Shown here: one piece after another, positions 24,252 through 37,320 of the stretch
Layout of the letters: every line of letters begins with the position of its first letter
Numbering within the stretch: position 1 is the stretch's first letter
Source of the DNA: Xanthostigma xanthostigma
Taxonomy: Eukaryota; Arthropoda; Insecta; Raphidioptera; Raphidiidae
Direction of reading: 5' to 3'
DNA length: 64,000 nucleotides
NCBI GenBank assembly: GCA_963575645.1
Contig: OY754469.1
Location: 21,098,001 to 21,162,000, forward strand
Position numbers and translations under genes: made by a program
The notes under the pieces: generated by a model
The model's database searches: none
Told to the model about the DNA's origin: nothing
The model's input: only the letters and a program-made list of their open reading frames with translations

Positions 24252-25546
24252 AATACCATAAAAAGACGTGTTTAAACTTCATATAAAAAATATGAAGCTT
24301 AAACACGTCTGAACAAATTCTGAAAATTTGAGGGGGGTTAACCGGTTATTTAAATAAATAATTGACATCAAAAGTAAGCATATTTAAAATTGGTTTTATG
24401 GCAAAGCGACGATCTACGGAAGCCGGGTTGGCTCATTGGTGACTAGTGGAGTAGTGGCACCGCACACGGCCACTTCCAACATGTTAACGCGTGCACGCGT
24501 TAACATGTGTCCGTGTGCGGGATAAATGCAGATTTCTACCTTATCCTGGAACGGTAATCTAGCTATCTCTGTCTTTTAACTGTCAAATTCTGTGAGCAGC
24601 GTTACTTTTTGCATTGAAGTTAGGCGTAGCTGAAGTTTTGTTTATAGTGAAATAAAGTAATAAAGAATTTCAAAGTAATCATTAGAAATGAGTTTCGTTA
24701 AAATTAAAAATGAAAATATTACCGTAAAATTACCTGTGATGAACAATAAACTCATTTCTAATGTTTACTTTGAAATTCTTTATTACTTTATTTCACTATA
24801 AACAAAACTTCAGCTACGCCTAACCTCAATGCAAAAAGTAACGCTGCTCACAGAATTTGACATTTAAAAGACAGAGATAGCTCGATTACCGTTCCAGGAT
24901 AAGGTAGAAATCTGCATTTATCCCGCACACGGACACATGTTAACGCGTGCACGCGTTAACATGTTGGAAGTGGCCGTGTGCGGTGCCACTACTCCACTAG
25001 TCACCAATCCAACCCGGCTTCCGTAACGATCCGCGACATGTTATAATAATTAATTTTTACCCAAAAACGAAGAAAATGAAAAAAAATCTAATCAAAAGTT
25101 AAGACATTAATAAAGAAATTTAAAAAATAAAAACCGTAGTTCCCGACTAGATTAAAAGATATTTAATAAAAAGATCAGTAAAATTAGCTTGCGTTTATTA
25201 TCTCTGAAACGAACCGGCAATACATAAGACAAAATGCAAGCTAATTTTCCTGAAAAGCGGATCTTTTTTATTAAATATCTTTTAATCTTGTCGGGCAGTA
25301 CGGTTTTTTTTAAATTTCTTTATTTATGTCTTAACTTTTAATTAGATAGTTTTTTTTCATTTCCTCGACTTTGGTTGAAAATTATTGAAACATGTCGCGG
25401 ATCCGTCGCCTTGCAATGTTAAATATTATGCTTACTCTTGAAGTCAATTATTTCTTTAAATAATCGGTTACCCTCCCTCAAATTTTCAGAATTTGTTTAG
25501 ACGTACCTATTTAAACTGCATATAAAAAAAGTCTTTTTTTGGTATC
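24252..25546. mobile_element. Outer fold-back element, split by an inner one
   Basis: The left arm (24252-24414 plus 25032-25193) and right arm (about 25237-25546) are inverted copies. Shared words include aacaaattctgaaaatttga, taattgac.tcaa.agtaagc, aaaagttaagaca.taa and gattaaaagatatttaata. The loop is about 25194-25236. The left arm is interrupted by the 611 bp element at 24415-25025; removing it restores gcgacgatccgcgacatg, which matches gcgacggatccgcgacatg in the right arm. The unsplit element is about 680 bp. A near-perfect 47-bp palindrome (24264-24310) lies in the left arm. Confidence 0.8.
24415..25025. mobile_element. Inner hairpin element, ~280 bp arms, 52-nt loop
   Basis: Arms 24415-24695 and 24748-25025 are inverted copies with only scattered differences; the ends are TACGGAAGCCGGGTTGG on each strand. 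It is flanked by a 6-bp duplication ACGATC (24409-24414 and 25026-25031). Each arm also contains a perfect 30-bp palindrome (24479-24508 and 24935-24964, core taacgcgtgcacgcgtta). It has no coding capacity. The superfamily is not recognised. Confidence 0.85.
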
Positions 25547-28500
25547 TTGCGCGTACTTCTTATATCGATTACTTAATTCTAAAAACGATTGAATTTTATA
25601 TTGTCTTCGGAAATGTATATTCGAACAAATTTTCAAATCGTTTGAATACCTGGCGTCCGCTATATTGGGTTTATAATGACGTCACATATTCCACGCGTCA
25701 AACTTTTTCATTTGAAACCCATGTCAAGAGGGTTGTGAATAAAAACGTAACCCGCCATCCGTATTGGATTTAGCATTGTCGCTGGGCTATACCTGCATAC
25801 AAAGTTCTAATTTAATTGGATATAGTAGACAAAATTTTTGATTTTAACTTTTGACATAAACTGACACACTGACTGACTGACAGGTAAAAGTTTGTAAAAA
25901 CAACAATGTGTTTATTGAATTTTCATTAATTTATTTCGAGCAGCTCTGATATAAAATCGACAGTAGATATTATATATATTGTTGTTCTTGTGTTTTCTAT
26001 CAAATAGACGATTATGCTCTCTGTTATCAAGTATCTATCAATCAATGAGCTTAAATGTCTAAATTACTGTAATATCTCCTATCCATGTTTCAGCATTTAT
26101 CGATTTGAATAAAATGTAAGTTCAAACATTATTTTCAATTCTCAGCTTAATCAAAAGGTTTCACTTAATCCAATCTAAACGTTTCAATAGATCTTAGTCT
26201 GCAATTTCAATAAAATTCTAGAGTTTCAATAAAATTGATAAAATATGTAAACTTTTTTATAAAATTCCTTGGAGTTTAATTCTTTCAATTTTAAACGTCT
26301 CGTGCCACCTAATTGTAACTGTTTAACGCATTTCTTAATGCGAAATAAAAAAAACAACAATATTCAACATATTTACTATTATTTGCATTCTAAAAATACA
26401 ACTTTATAAAACTATTCTAATCTTAAAACTAGTGAAAGTATCAATTAAAAAATCAAGATTGAGATCTTTAACGTGGTTATTATTAAAAATAATTATACAA
26501 ATTCAATAAATTGGTCGATAATTTTATTTATTGAAAAATATATATAAATTGAGGATATTACGCCTATCGTTTTATTTGTTTTATTTTCAAGCATTCAATT
26601 AACAATAAACGCTAATTTATGCCATCACAAAAATGCGTTCATTACTCATCATAATTCATTTAAAAATTAAATTATAGATACGAAAAAATTCTTCTTCTGT
26701 CATCTGTCATTTTATCTAGGATCTGTGTCAGAAGATAATCATGTTTTAATGTGGTTGAGTTGCGTTGCGTGTGTGACTAAACCAGCATAGGAGCAAATAC
26801 AAGTGAAGTTTGCGTCAGCTGGTTGTTTAGGTAACGACATAATACGAATAACACGTCATAGGCTGCTAGATGCGTTTACTTTATTCTAATTTAATTATGT
26901 AACAGAGGAGAGGTATACAGCTTTCATGAAGCTCTGGAACGTTTTAAAATAAAATCACCTTTTGTGTTACCTTAATAAAAAAAGAGAGTGTGTATTACAC
27001 ACTACACTCTACAGAAGTAAAACTGCTATAATTAAAGAAAAGAAAGACAAAAAAAAAATGATAATAATGCGACCGACCATTTGGATCGAACCTACGACGT
27101 TTTACAGCTGATTTTTATAGTCTACGACATACGTATATTGCAACGGTTCATTACATTTTTAATCTAATGGATCGATGAAAGCCTACTGTGCCAAAAGAAG
27201 TTTTGAACTCGCGCACTGAGGGTTCCATACAAACTTACAAATATGTAAATAGTTCTTCCATCACGGGAATCGAGTCTTGAAGATTTTTCCCGTTTAGCCG
27301 TTGGAAAACGGTTGCCCCATACATCGACAAATGTCGCGATAGGTTTCCCAACTAAGCGTGTAATTGCAATGAGGTCAAAATTTAGCGTTTTCTAGTAAAA
27401 ATTTGGCCGCATTTAGTTATCGTACTGAACCCTAAAAGTAGATAACATCAATACTACAAAAAAGAGCCCTCATATAATTTCCAAACTATGTCTAAAAAAA
27501 CAACTAAACAATGCTAGTTATTTGCTATCGTATGATGTTTTCCAGTTTTCGTAATTTTGACAGTAAATATTTATTCGCTTCAGTAGACTGGAAAGGAGAT
27601 TTTCAAAGTTTATAAAGCGATTTAAATAATACAAGAGAACATAATGCATAGTTTGAAATTTATATGAAAATGCTTTTCAAAAGGTTCAAATTTTAATTTG
27701 TAATTGTATAAAGGGATATAAATTTTCCGAACTCTGCCATCGTAATACAAGTAATTACTGTATAGTATTATACTAAATCCCTGTGCATTATACTTTTTGA
27801 CTGGCGATTTGTAACAAAAAAATAAGTAGTGTCGGCTCTAATTCTATCACTGCAATCGAAAATTTACTGCATTAAATTGCTAGTCAACAGAAAATTTTTC
27901 ACAAAAGTTTAAATAACAAATTGTGTATAAATTATATTTCAAAAGATAAATAGAAAATTATTAATGTCAAGTTAGAAGCATGATTTATATGAAAACACCG
28001 TTATTTTCATATTACACAAGTTAAAACCTTTTGAAAAAAAAAATAATTTGACAAGCGGAATTAATTTGTTTTTAAAAATGACAATTGATTTAAACTTTGG
28101 GCCACCACCGATGATATTTTAACAAGCAAATGTGCTAAAAGTTAATTCGCCTGTCATTTATTTTAATATGAAAATACTAATTCCCCAATTATTAAATCAT
28201 CATTTTAATTAGTTTCGTAGCAGCTGTTAACCTGGAAATAAAATGCGTTGATTAAAACGCTATAAATTTCATTTACAGTACAAGTAAGCAAATTATGTGC
28301 CTAAAATTTCTAATACTGTTAATACGACTTCCCTATATAAATTTTATATAAGAAAAGTTTGTGTTTTTGCAGTTTTATTTTCTTGGCTCAAAGCCAGAGA
28401 TTATTTCTTTCCAGAACTTGTTTATTTTATTTTATTTCTCTTGCTTTAAGGTTGTATTTTTATGGTCATAAAATAAATAAACTGGATAACTGTTTCGTCC

Positions 28501-29097
28501 TCAAATTTAAAAAAATAGAACGCCGAACAACATGTACCTACTCTCGAAATATATTTTTTATTTTTCTATCGAGAAAAAACGATCATCTACTTTTTTTGTA
28601 GTTATTTTTCCAAGAAATTTTATAAGCTTATAAAAATACAGGGCAGGGAAAAAGTTTTCGATGGATAGATATTTTTTCATATTACCTATATAGGTTATAT
28701 TACTACAGATAAGCTGGTTGTATGTGGAATTCACAAATCATTTTGATAGAACTTTTTTAAATTTACTTGGGCCCTTGCATTTAAATTTTTATTAAAAAAA
28801 AATTTTTCCCTATAAACAATATTTTTTATTGTTTGAAACCTAGAAGAAAATTTTATTTGAATTGATTTCTTGCCGTCAAAAGGTTTGATTAAAATATGAG
28901 ACGTCAGTATTTCGTATTGCCAAAGAAGTACACTGAGTATTTATAGTAAAAAGAGAAAAATGTTATGGATCTGCTATTGTAGCGAAAGTCTTTTTCTGTC
29001 CAAAACCAGCTTCTCAATGGACCATACACATTCCACACGAAGTTACACTAATAAAAGTGATGCTTTATGCCACGTTTTCACAATTTTCATAGTTTTT

Positions 29098-29417
29098 CGT
29101 CCCATGAATTGCGTCGCGCCAATTGCACGGTTTTATTCCCAACAAACGCACTATTAGATGTTTCACATCCCGGTCATTTAGTTGCCTTTAACAAAATCTA
29201 AATTATAATCCAACGCATACACAAAGCAAGCGTCACGCGCTGCCATCTCACAAAGTTCTAGTAACTAAATTCCATCCTGCAATCTAGATGTCGCCTTCAA
29301 CTAAGGCCATGTTTAATCCAATGCACACAAACGTAACGTCCTCTCATAAAACGTCGTCCCATAAAGATGTTGCGTCAATTGCACGGTTTTACTCCCAAAT
29401 TATTCGATGTTTCACAT
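29098..29417. repeat. Imperfect direct duplication
   Basis: 29098-29165 and 29356-29417 both run cgtcccat..attgcg or tgttgcg, then caattgcacggtttta.tccc, then gatgtttcacat. The spacing is about 258 bp. No transposon termini were found. Confidence 0.5.
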
Positions 29418-30107
29418 AAAAAATATTTGAAAATCCTGTCCCACGAACAAACGTAACACCCTATACAAACGTGATATGATTCTTATGAGTGTAAAGCATA
29501 CCTCGAATTGAAATTTTATTCGGTTAGGCTAAGTCATTGATGCATAAAAAACGCAAACTTTCTCGGTCTAAATTTAATCAAAACTGTTTACGTCATATGA
29601 AAATTCTAATCTATCGTGCGTTTTATCAAAATTTACATTTTTTCTTTTGTTTTCAGCAATATTGAAAAAACCGCATATTACACTTTCACTTTCACTAAAT
29701 TTCATTTTGCTACATTTCACATTTTCCAGTAAAAGTTCTATATATAAAATTAATATACGTATACGAAAAATCTAGATTATTCAATCGCTTTTAAATCCGA
29801 TTACATTTTGCGTTATTTATAGGTACTTTATTGTTTTGATTAAGAAATTTGTGAACTAATCAAGATAATATCTTGGCGTGGCTAATTACGCATATAGGCG
29901 CAGAAACCAATAAACATTATATTAAAAAAAAAGATGATATGAATATAAAAAATTCTGCTTCAGTGGCCCGTTATTTTTATAATAAGTTATTAATCAAAAG
30001 TAATTATCTAACAATCTGTATTTTGCTGCTCTAGAACAATACTAGAACAACTCACAAAATTCTCATTTTAGTCTAGTTCACATGTCCCTTTTTGATGAAT
30101 TCCAGCC

Positions 30108-30752
30108 CTTCTTCACCGAAAATTATGATCATTGTGGTATTCGATTTGGAATGACATCTAGAACATTTTTGAAAAAATGGAAGTGGGGGACGAAAAAATT
30201 GCAAAAGTTATAAACATTTAAGTAAAAAAAATGGGTTTATTTTTTTGCAAATACCTCAAAAACTATTGCAGATACCTGAAATCACAAAAAATATTCTGAA
30301 AGAGCAGGAAATTTCCTACATAAAAGTGCCACCTCCCGGAACTACCAATAATATTTCTAATTTTAATTTAGAGGTGAAAATAGGGCTAATTTTTTTCTAT
30401 TTTTTTATGCGACAAGCTAAAAAAACACGAACAAATTGAAATTATATAAAAAATGGAAAAAAATGTGTTTAGCCCTATTTTCACTTCTAAATTAAAATTA
30501 GAAATATTGGTGGTAGAGTTCCGGGAAGTGGCACTTTTCTGTAGGAAATTTTCTGCTCTTTCAGAATATTTTTTGGGATTTCAGATATCTGCAATAGCTT
30601 TTGAGGTATTCGCAAAAAAACAAACCCCTCTTTTTTACTAAAATGTTTATAACTTTGGCAATTTTTTCGTCCCCTACCTCAATTTTTTCAAAAAGTTTCC
30701 AGATATCATTCCGAATCGAATGACACTATGATCATAATTTTCGGTGAAGGAG
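30108..30752. mobile_element. Large fold-back element (~645 bp)
   Basis: The left arm 30108-30387 starts cttcaccgaaaattatgatc and the right arm 30471-30752 ends gatcataattttcggtgaag. Inner words such as agccctattttcacttctaa and gcaatagcttttgaggtatt are mirrored in the left arm. Open frames in both arms (30245-30439 and 30453-30641) are by-products of the repeat. Confidence 0.75.
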
Positions 30753-33637
30753 AACATTTTAAACTCAGTTATCTTGAAACACTAATTGTTGACATGGAGC
30801 AGCGATATAGGTACTTAGTACACTTTAAAGATATTTAAAATTAAAAATGAGACGGTAAAATATTATCAGAAATAGAACTAGGATTCCGTCTCAGATATTA
30901 ATTATTTGCCAATTAATTTGATAAAAATTGATTCTGAAAATTCACACATAACCTAGTATAAAACGATACTTATAAAACACGATATGACTCTAAAAAATTT
31001 TTTTTAACCGCATTTTTATTACGAACCTAACTCTTAAAATGTGAGAAACATTGGACGAGGAACATCGTAACATAAAACTTACATTTTCAATTTATACAAC
31101 TTTGACAGTTACAAACTTAACAGGCGTTTGACAAACAGGGATGTTATGAAGTTCTGGCCTGACAGTTGGATAGTCTGTTTGTCTCCAACATTCGTGTTAT
31201 TAAAAAAAATTTTTTCAAGATATAAATTTCAGAAAATTTCTGTCTTATCTATTAGATATCACATTTATATCACAAATATTAGCCCATTCTAGACAGGTTG
31301 ATTTTATCTTTGTAATTTAATTTATTAGCTTTGGTATTAAAAACTATAATTGTTTGTAATTTATGCTTCTATCCACAGTTAAAAAAACATTATTTTGAGG
31401 GTAAAAAATATGTTACAGGATTGATATTTTTCTCTGTTATATTATTCAATTATACACACAGAAAAGAGAAAGCACAAGAGAAAAATAAAAATAACTAAAC
31501 ATACTAAAAAATGAAGTAATCACGTAAAAAATGGATATCAAATAAGACATGAAAAAAATTGTCTGCAACGCTAAGAAACAAAAAAAAAATAATGTCATGG
31601 CTGATGAAAACACGTTTCAGCTAATTAGAATAGACGGTAATTTTTAATTGGCTTCAGCCATAATTTAATTTAATTTTATATGGTTTGATTACAATTCTGT
31701 TAGCAACTTGTCTAATTAAACCGTTAGTTTACTTAAGTTCAGAGTAAAAGCGGTCGGGTACATCCCAATGTCCAGACATGAAGTAAACAGAAATTTTACA
31801 TTAATGCATAGAGGGTTGAAGTCAGCCCGACAGTCAGACATAAAAGTGGTAGGTGTAGGGTAAATGTGGGGTGGTAAAGAGGCCGTTCGAGGGTGAGTAT
31901 GATGACGTGTAGACTATATGAGAGGCGCTCTGATGGGGGCCATTGAAATCGACGAAATTGCTTTCGTTTGCGAATAAACGAGTTTACAAAATTGCCTGCA
32001 TTCTTTCTATTATCGCACACAAACATACATGTGCTAAATCTGATCTGAACATAAGATTGATATCTGAATAGTACCAATAGAAGTGGTCGTCTAATTTCAG
32101 TTAAACTAGGATGAGAAAAGATTGATTCGTTCTTAAAACTAATTTTAACGTCGTGTTGGCGCATCTATTACGCCACCTTTTGTTGATACCTACTCAAGGT
32201 TGATTCTTTTAGGGTTATTTTTTAAGGTGGCTGTTCATCGGCCGTTCAGTATGACTTCTTATTCACACACATAGCTCCATTTTACGAGCTTTTGAATACA
32301 CAATTCGTGAAAAACAGTTCCGGAAATCTGTAATTTCTTTGAGGATTATCCTTCCAAAGTATAAAAGTATGTATGTATCATTTTTCCCATAAGAATTTGG
32401 GTTTCATCAAAGTTGGTGCAGGTATTCTCATAAAGCATGTTCTTTTATCACGGTACTACGAAAACTTTCAAAAACCCACAAACAAACTAAATTACAAGCA
32501 ATGCTTCCATTAGTATCTTATGCATTAGTATTTGTAACACGTTAATATGTTGACTTGAACACAGTCAAACTCATGTGTTTTCAACTTCATCTTTCTTCTA
32601 CTGATTTCACTCACATATTTTCAAATTTTTAGTTCCTGCTTCTCACGCAAAGTGTCTCCTCTTAGGATGATAAGCAAGTTTGCCCCTCAAGACTTTGGTC
32701 GATAATTTTATTTATTGAATTATTATTCTTACTCATATTTCTAGAAATTATAGAATTTACCGATTAAACTTAAGTCCTGAAGAAACAAAGGACCACTGTA
32801 GATTTAACTCAAAGCTTTAGTCTGACGTCATGCATAACCGTTTCTATAGTGATACAGCTGTCCAACAGGGCAACAGTACATTGTTAGTTAAATGTCATCT
32901 GTGTATACTGCTCTCATACAAATACTTGTCATAATTATTATTGTACTGTTACACAATGCTGAGTGTCATTGTTACAATATTTGCTTTCAGTTACGTAATA
33001 TTCCGAACACACATGTTAGATACGTATAAATATTTAACAGTTCGTGTTATGTAAGTCTATTGTTTGTTGTTATAATCTGCGTATACACAGCGTTATGCTT
33101 ATGACATAGTTTTATGACACAAAGTTACGCTATTATTTACTTTAGTTGTTATGACAATTTCAAGTGCACAGACATTTTAATAACAATAAAAGAGTTAGAT
33201 ATTTAGTGAAGTTTGTCCTGAACACCGGCTGTTTATTATAATGCTGTTCGATTAAGAGATGAGTTCAATAAAAAAAAAAATGAAAAAATTACGTCGTAGT
33301 TCTGCATTACAATGTTGCTCTTTTATCTTATTTCATGTTCAATATTATTTTTTTGTGGTACAAAAGAACAATTTATTATTTTTTTAACGATCCCCAATAA
33401 AATAGCTGCCTTTCATACACCTGTATAGCGGTGGTAAAATAACCATATTACACTAGTGCGAAAAATAAAACAAAAGTAACGCTGTTTTACCAATCGAACA
33501 TATCTTTGTTCACAAACGAAACGGAACATTTTTCCAATTCATTTTTGATCGTAACCTCACGCATGTCATTTTTGCGCTCTAACATTTCTATCTCATTGTT
33601 GTCCGCGACTTGAAAATACGCCACTTTTTCTCTCAGC

Positions 33638-34300
33638 CTGTCAAATATTATTTACTATTCGTTTGCACGGTTACCATACATAATATACTATCACGTCATC
33701 TAAAAATTTATCAAAGCATGCTTGTCAGCTACCCAACTAATTTCTCTGAGACATGAAAAAAATTAGGTACTGATTTTTTTATTTTCAATTAGTACAGAAA
33801 CTATAGAGTTCAGAAAAAATATTTTCAACAATGCTTTCTTGTAAAAGTAAATAGGATTTAGATGAGTTTAGTTACAGTTAGTAATTATTATAATATATTA
33901 CAGAGTAGCTACTGTTTGCTACAATTGTTAAGAAACACCCATTGTTACAACGCTATCAACAATTGTAGCAAACAGTAGCTACTCTGTAATATAGTAAATA
34001 GGATTATTAACCGTTATGAAAAGTAGGTAGGTATATAATTATTGTATAAAAAAAAAAACTTTATATCATATATCTCTTCTGCGCCGATTTCCCCAAAAAC
34101 ATTAGGGCTCTTTATATTTGTATATCAAATATCCTCCCAAAATTTGGTTTCAATCCGCTCATCCATTTGACCTGTATAGTGTTCACAGACAAACAGACGC
34201 ACAGATTTTTTTCCAAAAATATGTTTTTTGGATTCGGGGGACCTCAAAATGAAAAAATAGTGTTAAATTTTGAAAAGTAAATGGTGTTGGAATGGTAAAA
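33638..34300. repeat. Family A interspersed repeat, interrupted copy
   Basis: The ends are ttactattcg..acggttacc..cataatatac and ..tggaatggtaaaa, with the cgccgatttccccaaaaaca and tccatttgacctgtat blocks in order. The copy is interrupted by inserted DNA that includes the MITE at 33901-33986; agtaaatagga occurs on both sides of the insert (near 33847 and 33992). Confidence 0.65.
33901..33986. mobile_element. Small hairpin MITE (86 bp) inside family A
   Basis: The ends CAGAGTAGCTACTGTTTGCT.. and ..AGCAAACAGTAGCTACTCTG are perfect inverted repeats of about 28 bp flanked by TA. The loop contains aacacccattgttaca, shared with 4750-5155. Confidence 0.8.
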
Positions 34301-34857
34301 AAATGATAATCTATACTCCGTTTCAAAAAGTCTCTCCTTTAATTTCTATTTCTCAGGGTCAGTGAATCTTAGTTGAAAATCTTCCTGCAGACTGGCCAGT
34401 AGTGACTTAAATCAAGCATGAATGAACGAAGGTGTGAGTAATGTAGTTAGTATCTCAGGAGTATAAAATGCATAGGTGTGAATTCACCTCAGCGTGAATC
34501 AGTTGCATGTGATGTAATGATGATGTCATTTATACGAACACTATAATACTGAACGTACTATAGCAATACTGTACAATAATACAAACCCCCTGTGAACCCC
34601 CTGCAGATTGTGCATACGTAACAAAGTGCGCACTGAGTTGGAACGGGGAGGGTGCAGAATACGTGTACATTATACACTTGTCGAACTATCCAAGAGTCGT
34701 TTAGAGCTTTAGATTACAGTAGAAAGACGATAATGCGAGTTGCGACTGCAGTTTAAACCTGACCTAGTCTGCTTTTTTTATTATGTCATATGTCTATATG
34801 ATTTATGCGTCGTGAGGAATTTGAAATTTAAATAGTTGCCTAGCATCGTAAGAAAAT

Positions 34858-35080
34858 ATCGAATGATATATCACAATTCACAACTAACCATTCCAAAAAA
34901 AAAAAAAGGATGAGCACTGAAAGAAAACAGAACATTGATGTTAACATCGAATGATATATTGCAAGTAACCATCGATGCCAAAAAAAGAGTATCTCACCGA
35001 AAGAAAAGCAGAACATCGATGTTAGCATTGAGTGATATATCGCAACTCACCATCGATGCCAAAAAAAGAGATGAGCATCG
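34858..35080. repeat. Tandem minisatellite, three ~85 bp units
   Basis: Units start near 34858, 34946 and 35027. Each carries at[c/t]ga.tgatatat, then accat.g/cc, then an A-run. The first two end gaacat.gatgtta. The units are diverged. Confidence 0.65.
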
Positions 35081-35309
35081 ACAAATTGAGGTTGCAAAAC
35101 ATTGATTATTATCGATGGTTGTAAAGTATCGATATAATTCAACAAAATAAGTAATTTTATAATCCACCAGCAAGATACTATAACTTGCATTTTCATTATA
35201 CAGTTGGTATATTAAACTCATTTAAAAAAAATTTCTGCAAAATTTAATCTTATCTTTTCCCATTTTTTAAGGTTATTTTTCTTCATACTTATACAATAGA
35301 GAATAAGTC

Positions 35310-35402
35310 ATAGACGAAATAGATGTCAGATTAAGCCTAATGAAGCCATATACAAAGTTTGGGGAGAGTATGCATCAATAAAATTTTTGCCGACGGGCAC
35401 TC
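35310..35402 (+). repeat. Repeat family C, copy 1
   Basis: gcctaatgaagccatatacaaagtttgggg..gccgacgggcactctgact recurs as its reverse complement at 48245-48360 in Ank2 intron 3. No termini are defined. Confidence 0.65.
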
Positions 35403-35702
35403 TGACTAAAATAAATAGTTTGATGTATTATATTGATACAATTGGGGTAAGTTCGGTTTTGCGCTCAAATAAATCCGAGCATAGGATAAAGAATTTAGAG
35501 TATAAAATTAATGTAAATTCGAACGCGGGTCGATCTGAGCACAATACCAAACTTACTATTGATGGTGAATAATAAGAAGAATTAATATTTAACAATAAAA
35601 TTTGTCTCGTTTACGCTTTTTTATTTTTATTTCGTTAAAATGTTGATATACCAATTAAAGTATGTAGTGATGTGAATGTAGTCTTGCGAGTGTATCGTGC
35701 CA

Positions 35703-35913
35703 GAAAAAAAATTCCAGCCAATTGGGCGACGGGATCATTCCAAATTCAAAATTTTGACATTTGATATAATATAATAAAGAAAATATTTGCATACCAAACA
35801 TCCTTCCAAAATTTGGTTTCAATTCGTTTATCGGTTTGACCTGTATCGTGCTCACAGACAAACAAACAAACTAAACTAGTACCATTCCCCACTTGTAGGT
35901 TGGAATGGTAAAA
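35703..35913. repeat. Family A interspersed repeat, internally deleted copy
   Basis: It keeps the 5' end (aaaattccagccaattgggc, gacggga) and the 3' end (cttccaaaatttggtttcaa, ttgacctgtatcgtg, ..tggaatggtaaaa) but lacks about 400 bp of the middle. Confidence 0.65.
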
Positions 35914-37320
35914 TTTAGAACCGTTAATCTAGACAACTAAATCAAGCCTTACCGACGTGTAAACGGAGTTATACTGTAGATATATTGTTATGTCACACTT
36001 GGGTACCCCGTGGGGTTGAAAAGCATATCCCAGTCATTCAGACTCCAAGGATAGTTAACCCCATTGTCGAATAACATAAAACACGTGGTTACAGTCTGTC
36101 TCATTTCTGGCACACGCCGGATATTGCGCGATCGACTTAGCATGTGACTGCATTGTCCATGTCACATTCTAGTGTCAAGGTAAATGTATTTGCAGCATGC
36201 ACATGTGTATTTATAATGTGACAGTGTCAAGGCGATTCCCCTTTTGTGACCAGTTTTTATACGTGTGAAGGGAGATGTAATGTAAAATAATATTTTTGTG
36301 TGGTCACGTTTCACACCTCATTATTTAATAATATTAAGGTAGACTAATTTTAATTCGAATATTAAATATGCAGGTTCAATCCCTTCGTATTTGTTTTTCT
36401 GTCAAGTTTCATCTTCCGAAAATTGTAATTAAGGACTTTAAAGGTCTGAGGAGTTCATAAATCTCCTCAACAGATTGCAGTATCAACGCGAGATTACCGG
36501 TTGAAGTGTTACAGAAAAATGCTGGGCATCTATAAAAACATTCTGTTATATATTAATAAGCCAGTGCGAAGTAAATATTATAGACATTAACGATGTGAAT
36601 TGCCAAGCATCTATAATATACTATATCTCTTTCCCTTCCCTCTGTCTCTCTTTCTATCTATCTCTGAAGTAAATGTTAAATTTATCTAAAAAACAGCGAA
36701 TCCGTCGTTACTTAAGGTATATTATTTAATTTTACAGAGTAATATCAAAATCAGAAAAACTTAAAGTTCAGATTATATTTTTATTTCCGACTTAGGTACA
36801 CAAAATAAACCGCTAATGATTGATGACGGATTTTCTAAAAGTAAATAATACAAAGACAAAAAGAAAAGTAATTAATCAAAAACGAAGTTGAACAAAAAAA
36901 GATAAAGACCGATCTTTTTTGTTAGACATACATTTATTTAATAAAGTTTTATATATCAGATGTAGGTCATGCTTTGTGAATTAAAACAAAAACTTGATTG
37001 TGAACGTATGCTTTGTGTCAGTGGCTCCTAAACAAATAATTTTGAGATCGTTGAAATATTTACTAACAAAACATTTCAAACAAAAATAAATATTGTTTGA
37101 CGCGAGGCGTAAAGTTTTTGACTGTCTATTTTGGTATTGACTGAAAACTAAAAAAAAACGACGTTCTCATAACGCTATTAAAACAAATATTTGTACAAAA
37201 TTTAGATACTGTTATAAAAATACCTGAAAAGGTTTTTGCAATATTAGTATTTTGACAGGTAGATAAAATTAAACAAGAAAATAACGAATGATATAGGTAT
37301 TTAAATAAATATCGAGAGAA

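Noticed and set aside
31796-32164. 122-codon open frame on the - strand
   Set aside because: No recognisable domain, and the opposite strand of the same stretch is unremarkable. A GTGAGT near 31893 also failed as a donor for an Ank2 start exon because the phase is wrong.
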